This document shows positions 26,892-35,458 of a DNA stretch of 64,000 nt, piece by piece. Source of the stretch: an uncultured Bacteroidales bacterium (GTDB lineage Bacteria > Bacteroidota > Bacteroidia > Bacteroidales > Bacteroidaceae); NCBI GenBank assembly GCA_902775375.1, contig CACYLU010000001.1:186001-250000 (forward strand), in the 5' to 3' direction. The translations under genes and the position numbers were made by a program. Within the stretch, counting starts at the first letter, position 1. Each line of letters begins with the position of its first letter. Under the pieces are notes generated by a model. It was not told where the DNA came from and ran no database searches. It saw only the letters and a list, made by a program, of their open reading frames with translations.

Positions 26892-27899
26892 ATGAAAGTA
26901 GCAATTGTTGGAGCAAGTGGAGCTGTAGGGCAAGAGTTCCTGCGTGTGCTCGAAGAGAGAAATTTTCCTATTGACGAACTACTACTCTTTGGCTCATCTC
27001 GTAGTGCGGGTAGTAAATATATGTTTCGAGGTAAAGAGATAGAAGTTAAGCTTTTGCAACATAATGACGATTTCAAGGGTGTGGATATTGCCTTTACTTC
27101 TGCTGGTGCTAGTACCTCTAAAGAGTATGCTGAAACCATTACTAAGTATGGTGCTGTAATGATTGATAATTCCAGTGCTTTTCGCATGGATGCTGATGTG
27201 CCTTTAGTAGTGCCAGAAGTGAATGCCCTTGATGCAAAAGTGCGTCCCCGTGGCATTATCGCAAACCCTAATTGTACAACCATTCAGATGGTGGTGGCGT
27301 TAAAGCCAATTGAGGAGATCTCACATATCCAACGTGTGCATGTGTCTACCTATCAAGCTGCTAGTGGTGCTGGTGCAGCTGCCATGAAAGAACTTTATGA
27401 GCAATATCGTCAAGTATTAGCAGGAGAACCGGTAACTGTTGAACGTTTCCAATATCAATTGGCCTTCAACTTGATACCTCAGGTAGATGTATTTACTGAA
27501 AACGATTATACAAAGGAGGAGATGAAGATGTATAACGAAACACGCAAGATTATGCATTCGGATGTCCGAGTAAGCGCTACTTGCGTTCGCGTTCCTTCTT
27601 TACGTTCTCATTCTGAGGCTATTTGGGTAGAGACAGAGAGACCTGTCTCTGTGGAAGAAGCTAAAGCTGCTTTTGCAAAGGCAGAGGGATTGGTCATTGA
27701 GGATAACCCGGCAGAGAAGAAATACCCGATGCCTCTTTTCTTGGCGGGCAAGGATCCTGTGTATATAGGTCGTATACGCAAAGATTTGGCTAATGACAAT
27801 GGTCTTGCTTTCTGGATTGTAGGTGATCAGATAAAGAAAGGCGCAGCCCTTAATGCTGTGCAGATTGCCGAGTATCTTATTAATGAGAAAGCTCTGTGA
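26892..27899 (+). CDS. asd: Aspartate-semialdehyde dehydrogenase
   Basis: 335 residues. The NADP-binding start is [21 protein letters not shown]; the catalytic Cys is in [14 protein letters not shown]; later the active-site region with [15 protein letters not shown] carries the conserved Arg and His. It reduces aspartyl phosphate to the semialdehyde, the branch point to lysine/DAP, threonine and methionine. Works with dapB, dapL and dapF elsewhere in this window. Own promoter, and a bidirectional terminator downstream. Confidence 0.95.
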   Translation: MKVAIVGASGAVGQEFLRVLEERNFPIDELLLFGSSRSAGSKYMFRGKEIEVKLLQHNDDFKGVDIAFTSAGASTSKEYAETITKYGAVMIDNSSAFRMDADVPLVVPEVNALDAKVRPRGIIANPNCTTIQMVVALKPIEEISHIQRVHVSTYQAASGAGAAAMKELYEQYRQVLAGEPVTVERFQYQLAFNLIPQVDVFTENDYTKEEMKMYNETRKIMHSDVRVSATCVRVPSLRSHSEAIWVETERPVSVEEAKAAFAKAEGLVIEDNPAEKKYPMPLFLAGKDPVYIGRIRKDLANDNGLAFWIVGDQIKKGAALNAVQIAEYLINEKAL

Positions 27900-27993
27900 T
27901 ATATACTGTTCCCTATTTTTTACGACTTTGGCAAGCATCTAAATGATAGCTCTCATCATTACGAAGAGGCGATAATTAACCAAGTTCAGCAAA

Positions 27994-28017
27994 AAGGGCT
28001 GCAGAAATGCAGCCCTT
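27994..28017. terminator. Bidirectional terminator between asd and the BadF-type gene
   Basis: AAGGGCTGCA and its complement around a four-base loop, with A/T runs on both sides, between convergent genes. Confidence 0.75.
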
Positions 28018-28037
28018 AATTATATATAGGATGTCAA

Positions 28038-28883
28038 TTAAATCTCTGGGTGTTTTAGATGATAATCTACTAGCCCTTTCATCGGCGTCACATTCATTGA
28101 TTTAACCAGATGAGCGCCATATATCATTGCCACTTCTTCCAGTAAATCATTAAAATCGTGCGCCATGTGCCCAACCGCGCAAATAGGAAGATTCTTATAG
28201 TCATACTGCAAGATACAGCGCTCAAAAAACTCTTTGAAATTTCTTCCTACCAGGCTCCTCATATAAGGGTGCTCTTTATGCTCTTTCAAGTATATTGCCA
28301 CTTCTGCCAAGAACATGTCGGGCTCCTTCATCTCATACACAAAATCTTGCAAGTTATTTGCACTCACACTGAAATGTTGGTAGAAATCTATACTTAGTTC
28401 TGATGGGGCCATATTCTTCACTACGTCTGCTAAAAACATACGCCCTAGCACGATAGAACTACCTTCATCTCCTAATAAGTAGCCACCAGACAATACTTGT
28501 GCTGTGATATTGGAACCGTCGTAGTGGCATGATCCTGATCGGTTACCCAATACGCAGGCGATACCTGCGTTGTCTTGTAAAAGACCTCTGGCTGCAGCTA
28601 GTAAGGTGGACTCTACTGTTACATGTGCTTTGAATTGGGTGGTTAGAGATGCCTCTACCTTTTTTTTCCGTAGCTCAGTGCTACATCCCGATCCATAGTA
28701 GAACACTTTTTCGTATTTCTTGTGAAAGAAAATATCAGGTAGGGTGAGTCTAATCAACCTGCTGATTTCTCTGCGTGATTGAGAAAATGGATTAACCATA
28801 TCCGTGTTGGCTGTGGCAACCACTTTGTTATTGTCAATGATAACCCATTCTGTGAACGATCCTGTTTCTACTATTAACCTCAT
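28038..28883 (-). CDS. BadF/BadG-type sugar-kinase-like ATPase
   Basis: 281 residues from the ATG at 28883. It has the actin-like ATPase layout of the BadF/BadG/N-acetylglucosamine-kinase family: VLGNRSGSCHYDG in the middle, then LSGGYLLGDEGSSIVLG, and AVGHMAHDFNDLLEE near the C-terminus. Members phosphorylate GlcNAc or MurNAc. The first phosphate-binding motif is unusual: ETGSFTEW stands where relatives have D-S/G-G-S-T-K-T-x-W. Divergent from namZ with about 300 bases between, which suggests a role in peptidoglycan sugar recovery; that link is inference. Confidence 0.75.
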   Translation of the reverse strand: MRLIVETGSFTEWVIIDNNKVVATANTDMVNPFSQSRREISRLIRLTLPDIFFHKKYEKVFYYGSGCSTELRKKKVEASLTTQFKAHVTVESTLLAAARGLLQDNAGIACVLGNRSGSCHYDGSNITAQVLSGGYLLGDEGSSIVLGRMFLADVVKNMAPSELSIDFYQHFSVSANNLQDFVYEMKEPDMFLAEVAIYLKEHKEHPYMRSLVGRNFKEFFERCILQYDYKNLPICAVGHMAHDFNDLLEEVAMIYGAHLVKSMNVTPMKGLVDYHLKHPEI

Positions 28884-28906
28884 GAGGGGTACAACTATGA
28901 TTTTTT

Positions 28907-28915
28907 GCAAAGGTA
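28907..28915 (-). promoter_or_regulatory. -7 box of the BadF-type gene
   Basis: Reverse strand TACCTTTGC, fitting TAnnTTTG, 23 bases before the ATG at 28883. Confidence 0.5.
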
Positions 28916-29137
28916 GTATTTTTTCCTATATCTTTACTATAAATCCCTCAAAAAATGTATAAAACACATTCTTAAAAAACCATAATTGATATAGGGAAAT
29001 AGCAACCATTCCTATTTGTCTGATGGTTAGATGCAGTTAATTTCATAGTTTCCTATTTCTCGATATCGTTTATTTCTACCATGCAAACCATAACTCAAGT
29101 ATGCCATACTCAATATTCTAAAAAAAACTAATGACAT

Positions 29138-29167
29138 TTGTAAACAGTTTTTTTTATACTATCTTTG
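29138..29167 (+). promoter_or_regulatory. Promoter of namZ
   Basis: TTG at 29138-29140 and TATCTTTG at 29160-29167, 19 bases apart; 18 bases before the ATG at 29186, so the leader is very short. The rest of the 28911-29137 gap is AT-rich with no other clear feature. Confidence 0.7.
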
Positions 29168-29185
29168 CTCTCAAACAATGCTATC

Positions 29186-30409
29186 ATGAAGACGACTTAT
29201 ATTCTTTTAATGGTTGGCCTGCTTGGGTGTGTCAGTTGCAAGGCTCGTAATCCCCAAATTGAATCTGCATCGGTAAAACTATCTGTTGTAGAAGAGTCAG
29301 ATAGTGCTGTTATTACTGGCGATGCTCGCACTGAACTTTATTATCCCCTGTTGCAAGGAAAGCGTGTGGCAGTCTTTGGCAATCATACGGCATTGCTGCC
29401 TTCAGGAGAGCATCTGGTTGATAAGCTTTTGCGTGACGGCCATAGCGTTTCAGCCGTATTCTCACCTGAGCATGGCTTTCGTGGGACAGCAGACGCAGGT
29501 GAGCATGTGTCTAGTTCTGTTGATGCTCAGACAGGTATTCCTATCCTTTCACTTTACGATGGAGGCAACAACCGTCCTTCTGCGGCGTCCATGAGTAAGT
29601 TTGATGTGCTGTTGGTCGATATTCAGGATGTGGGTTTGCGTTTCTATACTTATTATATAACTATGTGTCGTTTGATGACTGCCTGTGCCGAGTCTGGTAA
29701 GCAGGTCGTCATTCTCGACCGCCCTAACCCTAATGGCCATTTAGTGGATGGTCCTATTTTAGATATGAAGTATAAGAGTGGAGTAGGTTGGTTGCCTATC
29801 CCTGTGCTACATGGTTTGACGCTGGGTGAATTGGCGCAAATGGTAGTTGGTAAGGGTTGGTTAGGAACCAAGGCTGCTTGTAAATTACAGGTAGTGCCTT
29901 GTTTGTATTACACCCATCACACACTCACAGACATTCAAGTACCGCCATCACCTAATCTTCCCAACTTGCGCTCTATTTATCTTTATCCTTCACTGTGTTT
30001 TTTTGAGGCGACACCTGTAAGTGTTGGTCGGGGCACCGACTATCCATTCCAGGTTTATGGTCATCCAGGGATGAAGCATCGTAGTTTTACATTCACCCCC
30101 GAGAGCCGTTCGGGTGCCAAGAATCCCCCTTTGAAGGGTAAGCTCTGTCAGGGTGTCGATTTAAGTAATCTAAGCACCGATGAGATAGTCAATAAAGGCA
30201 TTGACCTCAGCTATGTTATCGATGCCTATAAAGATTTGTCTATAGGTGATAAGTTCTTTACCGACTTCTTCGAGAAACTCATCGGTGTTTCTTGGGTACG
30301 TACCATGATAGAGCAGGGTAGTAGTGCTGAGGAGATACGTGCTTGTTGGCAATCCGATGTCCAGCGATTCAAGGAAGAAAGGAAGCCCTTTCTACTATAT
30401 GAAGAGTAA
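29186..30409 (+). CDS. namZ: DUF1343 exo-beta-N-acetylmuramidase, lipoprotein
   Basis: 407 residues from the ATG at 29186. The N-terminus MKTTYILLMVGLLGCVSC is a likely lipoprotein signal. Family motifs are clear: GKRVAVFGNHTALL, SPEHGFRGTADAGEHV, PILSLYDGGNNRPS, VLLVDIQDVGLRFYTYY, RPNPNGHLVDGPILD, PPSPNLPNLRSIYLYPSLCFFEAT and SVGRGTDYPFQV. In Tannerella and Bacillus such enzymes remove terminal MurNAc from peptidoglycan fragments. Close relatives in Bacteroidetes support MurNAc salvage. Gene symbol by family membership. Confidence 0.88.
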   Translation: MKTTYILLMVGLLGCVSCKARNPQIESASVKLSVVEESDSAVITGDARTELYYPLLQGKRVAVFGNHTALLPSGEHLVDKLLRDGHSVSAVFSPEHGFRGTADAGEHVSSSVDAQTGIPILSLYDGGNNRPSAASMSKFDVLLVDIQDVGLRFYTYYITMCRLMTACAESGKQVVILDRPNPNGHLVDGPILDMKYKSGVGWLPIPVLHGLTLGELAQMVVGKGWLGTKAACKLQVVPCLYYTHHTLTDIQVPPSPNLPNLRSIYLYPSLCFFEATPVSVGRGTDYPFQVYGHPGMKHRSFTFTPESRSGAKNPPLKGKLCQGVDLSNLSTDEIVNKGIDLSYVIDAYKDLSIGDKFFTDFFEKLIGVSWVRTMIEQGSSAEEIRACWQSDVQRFKEERKPFLLYEE

Positions 30410-30501
30410 GGCAATATTTTCTTTATTTCCATAATAATAGCTAACCTTACTTTTATTTATATTAGGAACATAACGATAATTAATCTGCGTATTAACTAGT
30501 A

Positions 30502-31782
30502 TTATTTACCCTTCCATTCTTTTAGATATTGAAATCCAATACGACAGCGGAGGCAGTCGTGCTTGTCACAGTACTCTTTACGGAGTTGTATCAATGCTTG
30601 AGAATCAGCAGCGTTGTCTGCGAGGATTCCAAATCGTTCCCATTGGCGGATGATGTAATTGTTTTCAGGTTTCAGTTGTTCCAGAAATTCAGATGCACGA
30701 TAGCATAGTGCATCGTTGCCCTTGTGTTTGCCATATGCTAGTAGGACGGGAATGACGGTATTGATAAGAAGTAGGTCTAGAGAGTTGTTACTCAACGTTT
30801 TCTCATTCATGGCTGTTTCTTTGCCAAACACATAGTGATTCTTCCAATAGTTAGAGGTAGATGTTTGCAACAGCGACTTGGCAGTTTCTACGTCTTTTGT
30901 CTCTATAACTTTGGAAAACAGCGCCTCTTGGTGTTGATAAAGAAATGCCAATTGGGCAATCTTAGTGTGTGGAAAGGCTTGCGGACGTATTCGTAGTAGT
31001 TTCCATGCTCCTTCTTGCAACGGAGATTGAAAGTTGAATTTATGGCTCAGATAGTGGTATTCTTTCTGCATATGCTGGTAATAGGAGTCATCGATTGACT
31101 GTTCTAACAAACCAGCCATTCCAAAAAAGATGGCTTCTACTTGCAGGTTGTCGTCTCGGTGTTTTCCTACTGCTGATAAATCTATGCGCCTTGCCCATGT
31201 CTCAAAGGCGTCACCGTTGAGACCGAAACCAAAATTGCGTGCTAAGGTGATAAACAAAACCTGTTCCCAATTACCATTGCAAAGTCGCAGTCGTTCGTTA
31301 ATGGTTTTAGCCTTCTGGTCGAAACGTTCAGCTTGTAAAGCAGAAAGCCAGCTATGGATGGTAAGTTTGGGAATGTCGCGCAGAATTGTATAGCAGGCAG
31401 GATAGCTGTCAGTGCGTAACAGTAATGCATACTTACGCTTAATCTCATCGGGACATTTCAGCAGTAGTTGGGGTATTTTTTGTGATGATCCGAAGCGTAC
31501 AACTTCTGCATCAGCCTCACCTACAACATGCAAGATGACATTGGAATAAGTAGGGTTTTGGTGGTGGCCATGGTTAAACCAATCGCTAGCTTTTTCGTGA
31601 ATTTCCACATTACCCACCCATAGCACTCCATTGATTTTTAATTTAGCATTGAAGAAATCGGGGCCTGCATGGTGATTTGATAGCCCTGTGTCAATCACTT
31701 CAACAGTATCACCTGTGGTTGTTTTGAGACCCTCTAAGGGGAAGATTTTATGCTTCCAAGTGAAATGTAATAGTTGTTCCAT
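30502..31782 (-). CDS. DUF2851 family protein, function unknown
   Basis: 426 residues of a family widely present in Bacteroidetes. Recognisable stretches are EQLLHFTWKHKIFP at the start, VEVIDTGLSNHHAGPDFFNAKLKINGVLWVGNVEIHEKASDW (~24-67), and the C-terminal cysteine cluster CDKHDCLRCRIGFQYLK. The first half with its HAGPDF and E-I-H residues resembles a metal-dependent or nuclease-like core, but no activity is established. Own promoter box (TACATTTG, 31808-31815 on the reverse strand), back to back with dapB. Confidence 0.8.
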   Translation of the reverse strand: MEQLLHFTWKHKIFPLEGLKTTTGDTVEVIDTGLSNHHAGPDFFNAKLKINGVLWVGNVEIHEKASDWFNHGHHQNPTYSNVILHVVGEADAEVVRFGSSQKIPQLLLKCPDEIKRKYALLLRTDSYPACYTILRDIPKLTIHSWLSALQAERFDQKAKTINERLRLCNGNWEQVLFITLARNFGFGLNGDAFETWARRIDLSAVGKHRDDNLQVEAIFFGMAGLLEQSIDDSYYQHMQKEYHYLSHKFNFQSPLQEGAWKLLRIRPQAFPHTKIAQLAFLYQHQEALFSKVIETKDVETAKSLLQTSTSNYWKNHYVFGKETAMNEKTLSNNSLDLLLINTVIPVLLAYGKHKGNDALCYRASEFLEQLKPENNYIIRQWERFGILADNAADSQALIQLRKEYCDKHDCLRCRIGFQYLKEWKGK

Positions 31783-31807
31783 TGTTAAGAATGCTTTAAT
31801 TTGATGG

Positions 31808-31833
31808 CAAATGTAAGAAAAAGATTATCTTTG
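31808..31833. promoter_or_regulatory. Back-to-back promoters of the DUF2851 gene and dapB
   Basis: Reverse strand TACATTTG (31808-31815), 26 bases before the DUF2851 ATG; forward strand TATCTTTG (31826-31833), 45 bases before the dapB ATG, with TTG at 31801-31803. Confidence 0.6.
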
Positions 31834-31877
31834 CACCAAATAAAACGATTACTAATTTATAAACAACACTGATATTT

Positions 31878-32606
31878 ATGAAAATTGCGTTGATAGGCTA
31901 TGGCAAAATGGGCAAAATGATAGAACAGATAGCCAAGGAACGTGGACACGAGATAGTGTGCGTGATTGACATAGATAACCAGCAGGACTTTGATTCTGAT
32001 GCTTTCAGAAGTGCCGATGTGGCAATCGAGTTTACTGCCCCTCAAGCTGCTTACGGCAACTACCTGAAGTCATGGGAGCAGGGTGTAAAGGTAGTGAGTG
32101 GCAGCACGGGATGGATGAAAGAACATGGTGATGATGTGCGCAAAGCATGCCAGGAAGAAGGGAAGACACTGCTGTGGGCTTCTAATTTTTCGATAGGTGT
32201 AGGCATTTTCACAGCTGTGAATAAATTCTTGTCCAAAGTGATGAATCAGTTTCCCCAGTATGACGTGGAGTTGGAGGAAACGCATCATGTGCACAAGTTA
32301 GACCATCCAAGTGGCACGGCTATTACGCTGGCTGAAGATATTGTGGATAATATAGATCGCAAAATGGCATGGTCTGAAGAAACGACTGACAAGCAGTTGT
32401 TGCGGGTGGACCATATTAGACGAGGCGAAGTTCCTGGCATACATACTGTTCGCTATGACTCTGAAGCCGACCTTATTACGATTACACACGATGCGCATAA
32501 TCGCAAAGGTTTTGCACTCGGTGCAGTGCTGGCAGCAGAATGGGCGAAAAACCAACAGGGTTTGCTGACCATACAGGATTACTATAAGGATGTTTACGGT
32601 TTTTAA
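31878..32606 (+). CDS. dapB: 4-hydroxy-tetrahydrodipicolinate reductase
   Basis: 242 residues. NAD(P)-binding start MKIALIGYGKMGKMIEQIAK, mid-motif SGSTGWMKEH, ASNFSIGVGIF, and the catalytic region ELEETHHVHKLDHPSGTAITLAEDI with paired His and the substrate Lys. It reduces the dehydrated DapA product in lysine/DAP synthesis. First gene of dapB-lepB-wbqC-queH; the lepB ATG directly follows its stop. Confidence 0.95.
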   Translation: MKIALIGYGKMGKMIEQIAKERGHEIVCVIDIDNQQDFDSDAFRSADVAIEFTAPQAAYGNYLKSWEQGVKVVSGSTGWMKEHGDDVRKACQEEGKTLLWASNFSIGVGIFTAVNKFLSKVMNQFPQYDVELEETHHVHKLDHPSGTAITLAEDIVDNIDRKMAWSEETTDKQLLRVDHIRRGEVPGIHTVRYDSEADLITITHDAHNRKGFALGAVLAAEWAKNQQGLLTIQDYYKDVYGF

Positions 32607-34124
32607 ATGACAATTATGCAGAGAATAAAAGACGCAACGAAAAGACAATGGCTGATGATGTGCATCATGATGGTGCTGTATCTGCTATTTTTATTATGGA
32701 TAAAGAGCTGGTGGGGACTGATAGTGGTGCCGTTTATCTTTGACGCCTATATCACTAAAATCATACCTTGGGGTTTCTGGCACGACTGGAAAAGTGACAC
32801 AGGACGCTGGATTATGAGTTGGGTGGATGCTATTGTGTTTGCCCTGGTGGCTGTATATTTTGTAAACTTGTATTTTTTCCAGAACTATCAGATACCTACT
32901 TCGAGTTTGGAGAAGAGTCTGTTGGTGGGCGATTACTTGTTTGTGAGCAAGGCAAACTATGGACCTCGTGTGCCTAACACACCATTATCACTACCGTTGA
33001 CGCAGCACACCATTCCTGGCACCAATATGAAGTCTTATATTGACTGGCCTCAATGGAAATACAAGCGTGCACCAGGGTGGCAGAAGGTAAAGCTGAATGA
33101 TATAGTAGTGTTTAACTTTCCTGCTGGCGACACGGTGGCATTAAACTACCAACAAACCGATTTTTACTCGTTGGCATACGCAGAAGGGAAGCGTCGATAT
33201 GGCGAGCGGGTGGATATGGAATCACTGACGCGTGAACAGCAACGTACAGCCTATGATATCTTCTATGCAGAAGGCAGTAAATTGATAAAGGGTAATCCTC
33301 GCATCTATGGTGAGGTGATTGTGAGACCAGTGGATCGTAGAGAGAACTATGTGAAGCGTTGTGTGGGTTTACCAGGTGATACACTGCAAATCATTGACAC
33401 GCATGTATGGCTGAATGGTCAACAGATAGAAGATCCCGAGGACATGCAGTTGAACTATTTTGTTCAGACCACAGGACCAGTAATCCCTGAAGAGATGTTC
33501 AAAGAACTGGGCATCAGCGAGGAGGACCGTTGGGAAATGGGAAGCGACACTTCGTGGGAAAACGAATTGCTGAGTATAGGACTGAATACGCGTATGTCCA
33601 ATGGTAGATTGGCGCCTACCTACAACTTGCCTCTGACAAAGAAGATGCTCGCTGTCCTGCAGGGCAACAAGAAATTGGTGAGCAAGATAGTGATGGAGCC
33701 TGAGCGCGAGAATTTTATTGGTGACCTTTATCCACTAAACCTTTATACGAAGTGGAACCGCAACAATTATGGTCCAATATGGATACCTAAGAAGGGGGCA
33801 ACCATTGCACTAAATGATGACAACCTGCCTATATATGAACGCTGCATTGTGGCTTACGAGGGTAATCAACTGGAACGTAAGGACGACGGTATCTATATCA
33901 ATGGGGTGAAGACCAACGAATATACCTTCCAGATGGATTACTACTGGATGATGGGTGACAACCGCCATAAGAGTGCCGACTCACGCTACTGGGGCTTTGT
34001 GCCTGAGGATCATGTGGTGGGTAAACCGGTATTGATATGGCTGTCACTTGACAAGGATCGTGACTGGTTAGACGGTAAGATTCGTTGGAGTCGGTTGTTT
34101 AAGTGGGTGGACAACATCAAGTGA
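32607..34124 (+). CDS. lepB: Signal peptidase I, extended Bacteroidetes form
   Basis: 505 residues, much longer than the ~320 of E. coli LepB. Two hydrophobic stretches lie before residue 90 (WLMMCIMMVLYLLFLLWI; SWVDAIVFALVAVYFVNLYF). The catalytic Ser is at about 100 in QIPTSSLEKSLLVGDY and the general-base Lys at 250 in YVKRCVGLPGD. MMGDNRHKSADSRYWGFVPEDHVVG near the C-terminus is the box E region. About 130 residues (~265-410) are inserted between boxes D and E. It removes signal peptides at the outer face of the inner membrane. Confidence 0.93.
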   Translation: MTIMQRIKDATKRQWLMMCIMMVLYLLFLLWIKSWWGLIVVPFIFDAYITKIIPWGFWHDWKSDTGRWIMSWVDAIVFALVAVYFVNLYFFQNYQIPTSSLEKSLLVGDYLFVSKANYGPRVPNTPLSLPLTQHTIPGTNMKSYIDWPQWKYKRAPGWQKVKLNDIVVFNFPAGDTVALNYQQTDFYSLAYAEGKRRYGERVDMESLTREQQRTAYDIFYAEGSKLIKGNPRIYGEVIVRPVDRRENYVKRCVGLPGDTLQIIDTHVWLNGQQIEDPEDMQLNYFVQTTGPVIPEEMFKELGISEEDRWEMGSDTSWENELLSIGLNTRMSNGRLAPTYNLPLTKKMLAVLQGNKKLVSKIVMEPERENFIGDLYPLNLYTKWNRNNYGPIWIPKKGATIALNDDNLPIYERCIVAYEGNQLERKDDGIYINGVKTNEYTFQMDYYWMMGDNRHKSADSRYWGFVPEDHVVGKPVLIWLSLDKDRDWLDGKIRWSRLFKWVDNIK

Positions 34125-34771
34125 TGGAAGTGGTTTACTTGACAACGGCCTATCTGGCACCTATTGAGTATTATGCACACATGCTGGTAACCGATAAGGT
34201 ATGGGTGGAGCAGCATGACCACTATTTGAAGCAGACCTACCGTAACAGGTGTATCATAGCGGGGCCATCGGGTAAAGTAGTCTTGACGGTGCCGACGATG
34301 AAGCCTGACTCACCGAAATGCCCAACGAAAGACATACGTATTAGCGATCATGGCAATTGGCGGCATTTGCATCTATATGCCTTGGAGTCGGCCTACGGAA
34401 ATACGCCTTACTTTGAGTACTATCGTGATGATTTCTTGCCTTTCTATGAAAAGAGATATGATTTCTTGATGGATTTCAATGAGGCATTACAGGAGATGAT
34501 TTGTGGACTGATTGATATGCAACCTTGCGTGAAGAGAACTTCTGAATATATCAAGGAGGTGGGCAATGGGGCATTGGACTTGCGAGAGGTAATTCATCCC
34601 AAACGCGACTATGCTATGGAGGATGAGGTGTTTAAGGTGGTACCTTACTATCAAGTGTTTCAAGAGAAACTGGGTTTCATACCGAACTTGAGTATTGTTG
34701 ATTTAGTGTTTAATCTCGGCCCTGAGAGCTTGTTGCTGCTGAAGCAGTCGATAAATAATGTTGAAGATTGA
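34124..34771 (+). CDS. WbqC-family protein
   Basis: 215 residues from the ATG at 34124, which overlaps the lepB stop by one base. It begins VVYLTTAYLAPIEYYAHML, carries QTYRNRCIIAGPSGKVVLTVP and HGNWRHLHLYALESAYGNTPYFEYY, all typical of WbqC. The family was named after O-antigen gene clusters and its biochemical role is unresolved. Within dapB-lepB-wbqC-queH; overlap with queH is 14 bases. Confidence 0.85.
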   Translation: MEVVYLTTAYLAPIEYYAHMLVTDKVWVEQHDHYLKQTYRNRCIIAGPSGKVVLTVPTMKPDSPKCPTKDIRISDHGNWRHLHLYALESAYGNTPYFEYYRDDFLPFYEKRYDFLMDFNEALQEMICGLIDMQPCVKRTSEYIKEVGNGALDLREVIHPKRDYAMEDEVFKVVPYYQVFQEKLGFIPNLSIVDLVFNLGPESLLLLKQSINNVED

Positions 34772-35339
34772 AACGCCAAATAAGGATGATAAAGTGTTGC
34801 TGCACAGTTGCTGCGCCCCTTGTTCTTCTGCCATCATCGAATGTATGGTGGCCAATGGAATACGCCCTACTATTTATTATTACAATCCCAACATATATCC
34901 TTTAGAAGAATATGAAACTCGTAAGGCTGAAGCAAAGCGTTTTGTGACAAGTCAAGGTTTGATGTTTGTGGATGCCGATTACGACTATGATGGATGGAAA
35001 GAGGGTGTGTGTGGACTGGAAAACGAGCCAGAGCGGGGGAAACGTTGTCTGCAGTGTTTCAAAATGCGTTTGCTGCAGACGGCCCGCTATGCGCTTGAGC
35101 ATGGTTTTACTACATTTACTACCACATTAGCATCCTCGCGGTGGAAGAGCTTGGAGCAGATTAAAGAAGCAGGTAGATGGGCTTCTGAGCAAGTAGAGGG
35201 AGTGACTTTCTGGGAGCAAAACTGGCGCAAGGGTGGCTTGCAGGAAAGGCGTAATCAACTTTTGAAAGAGTATGGTTTCTATAATCAACAGTATTGTGGC
35301 TGTGAGTTTAGTCGTCTGAGACTGACAAAGAAAGGGTAA
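34758..35339 (+). CDS. queH: Epoxyqueuosine reductase QueH
   Basis: 193 residues. It has the QueH (DUF208) cysteine pattern: LLHSCCAPCSSAIIE at ~15-29, GKRCLQCFKMRLLQTA in the middle and YCGCEFSRLRL at the end, which hold a 4Fe-4S cluster and a second metal site. It reduces epoxyqueuosine to queuosine in tRNA, replacing QueG. YYNPNIYPLEEYETRKAE also fits. Starts 14 bases inside wbqC; terminator follows. Confidence 0.93.
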   Translation: MLKIETPNKDDKVLLHSCCAPCSSAIIECMVANGIRPTIYYYNPNIYPLEEYETRKAEAKRFVTSQGLMFVDADYDYDGWKEGVCGLENEPERGKRCLQCFKMRLLQTARYALEHGFTTFTTTLASSRWKSLEQIKEAGRWASEQVEGVTFWEQNWRKGGLQERRNQLLKEYGFYNQQYCGCEFSRLRLTKKG

Positions 35340-35370
35340 AAGAGGGTTGAATAGGGGCGCTTTATGCGTC

Positions 35371-35417
35371 AAAACGAAAAAAAGGCATCATCATTGATGA
35401 TTATCTTTCGTTTTTTT
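35371..35417 (+). terminator. Intrinsic terminator after queH
   Basis: AAAACGAAA pairs with TTTCGTTTT, with an inner stem ATCATC/GATGAT, followed by a T run. Confidence 0.65.
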
Positions 35418-35421
35418 CTTA

Positions 35422-35429
35422 TATATTTG
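35422..35429 (+). promoter_or_regulatory. -7 box of the carboxypeptidase-regulatory-domain gene
   Basis: TATATTTG, 31 bases before the ATG at 35460 region, just after the queH terminator. Confidence 0.55.
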
Positions 35430-35458
35430 CAAAAGTATAACTACAAAACTACACAAAG

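Noticed and set aside
28911..29137. Regulatory structure between the BadF-type gene and namZ
   Set aside because: Only short dyads such as AACCAT/ATGGTT were seen; AT-rich DNA gives these by chance.
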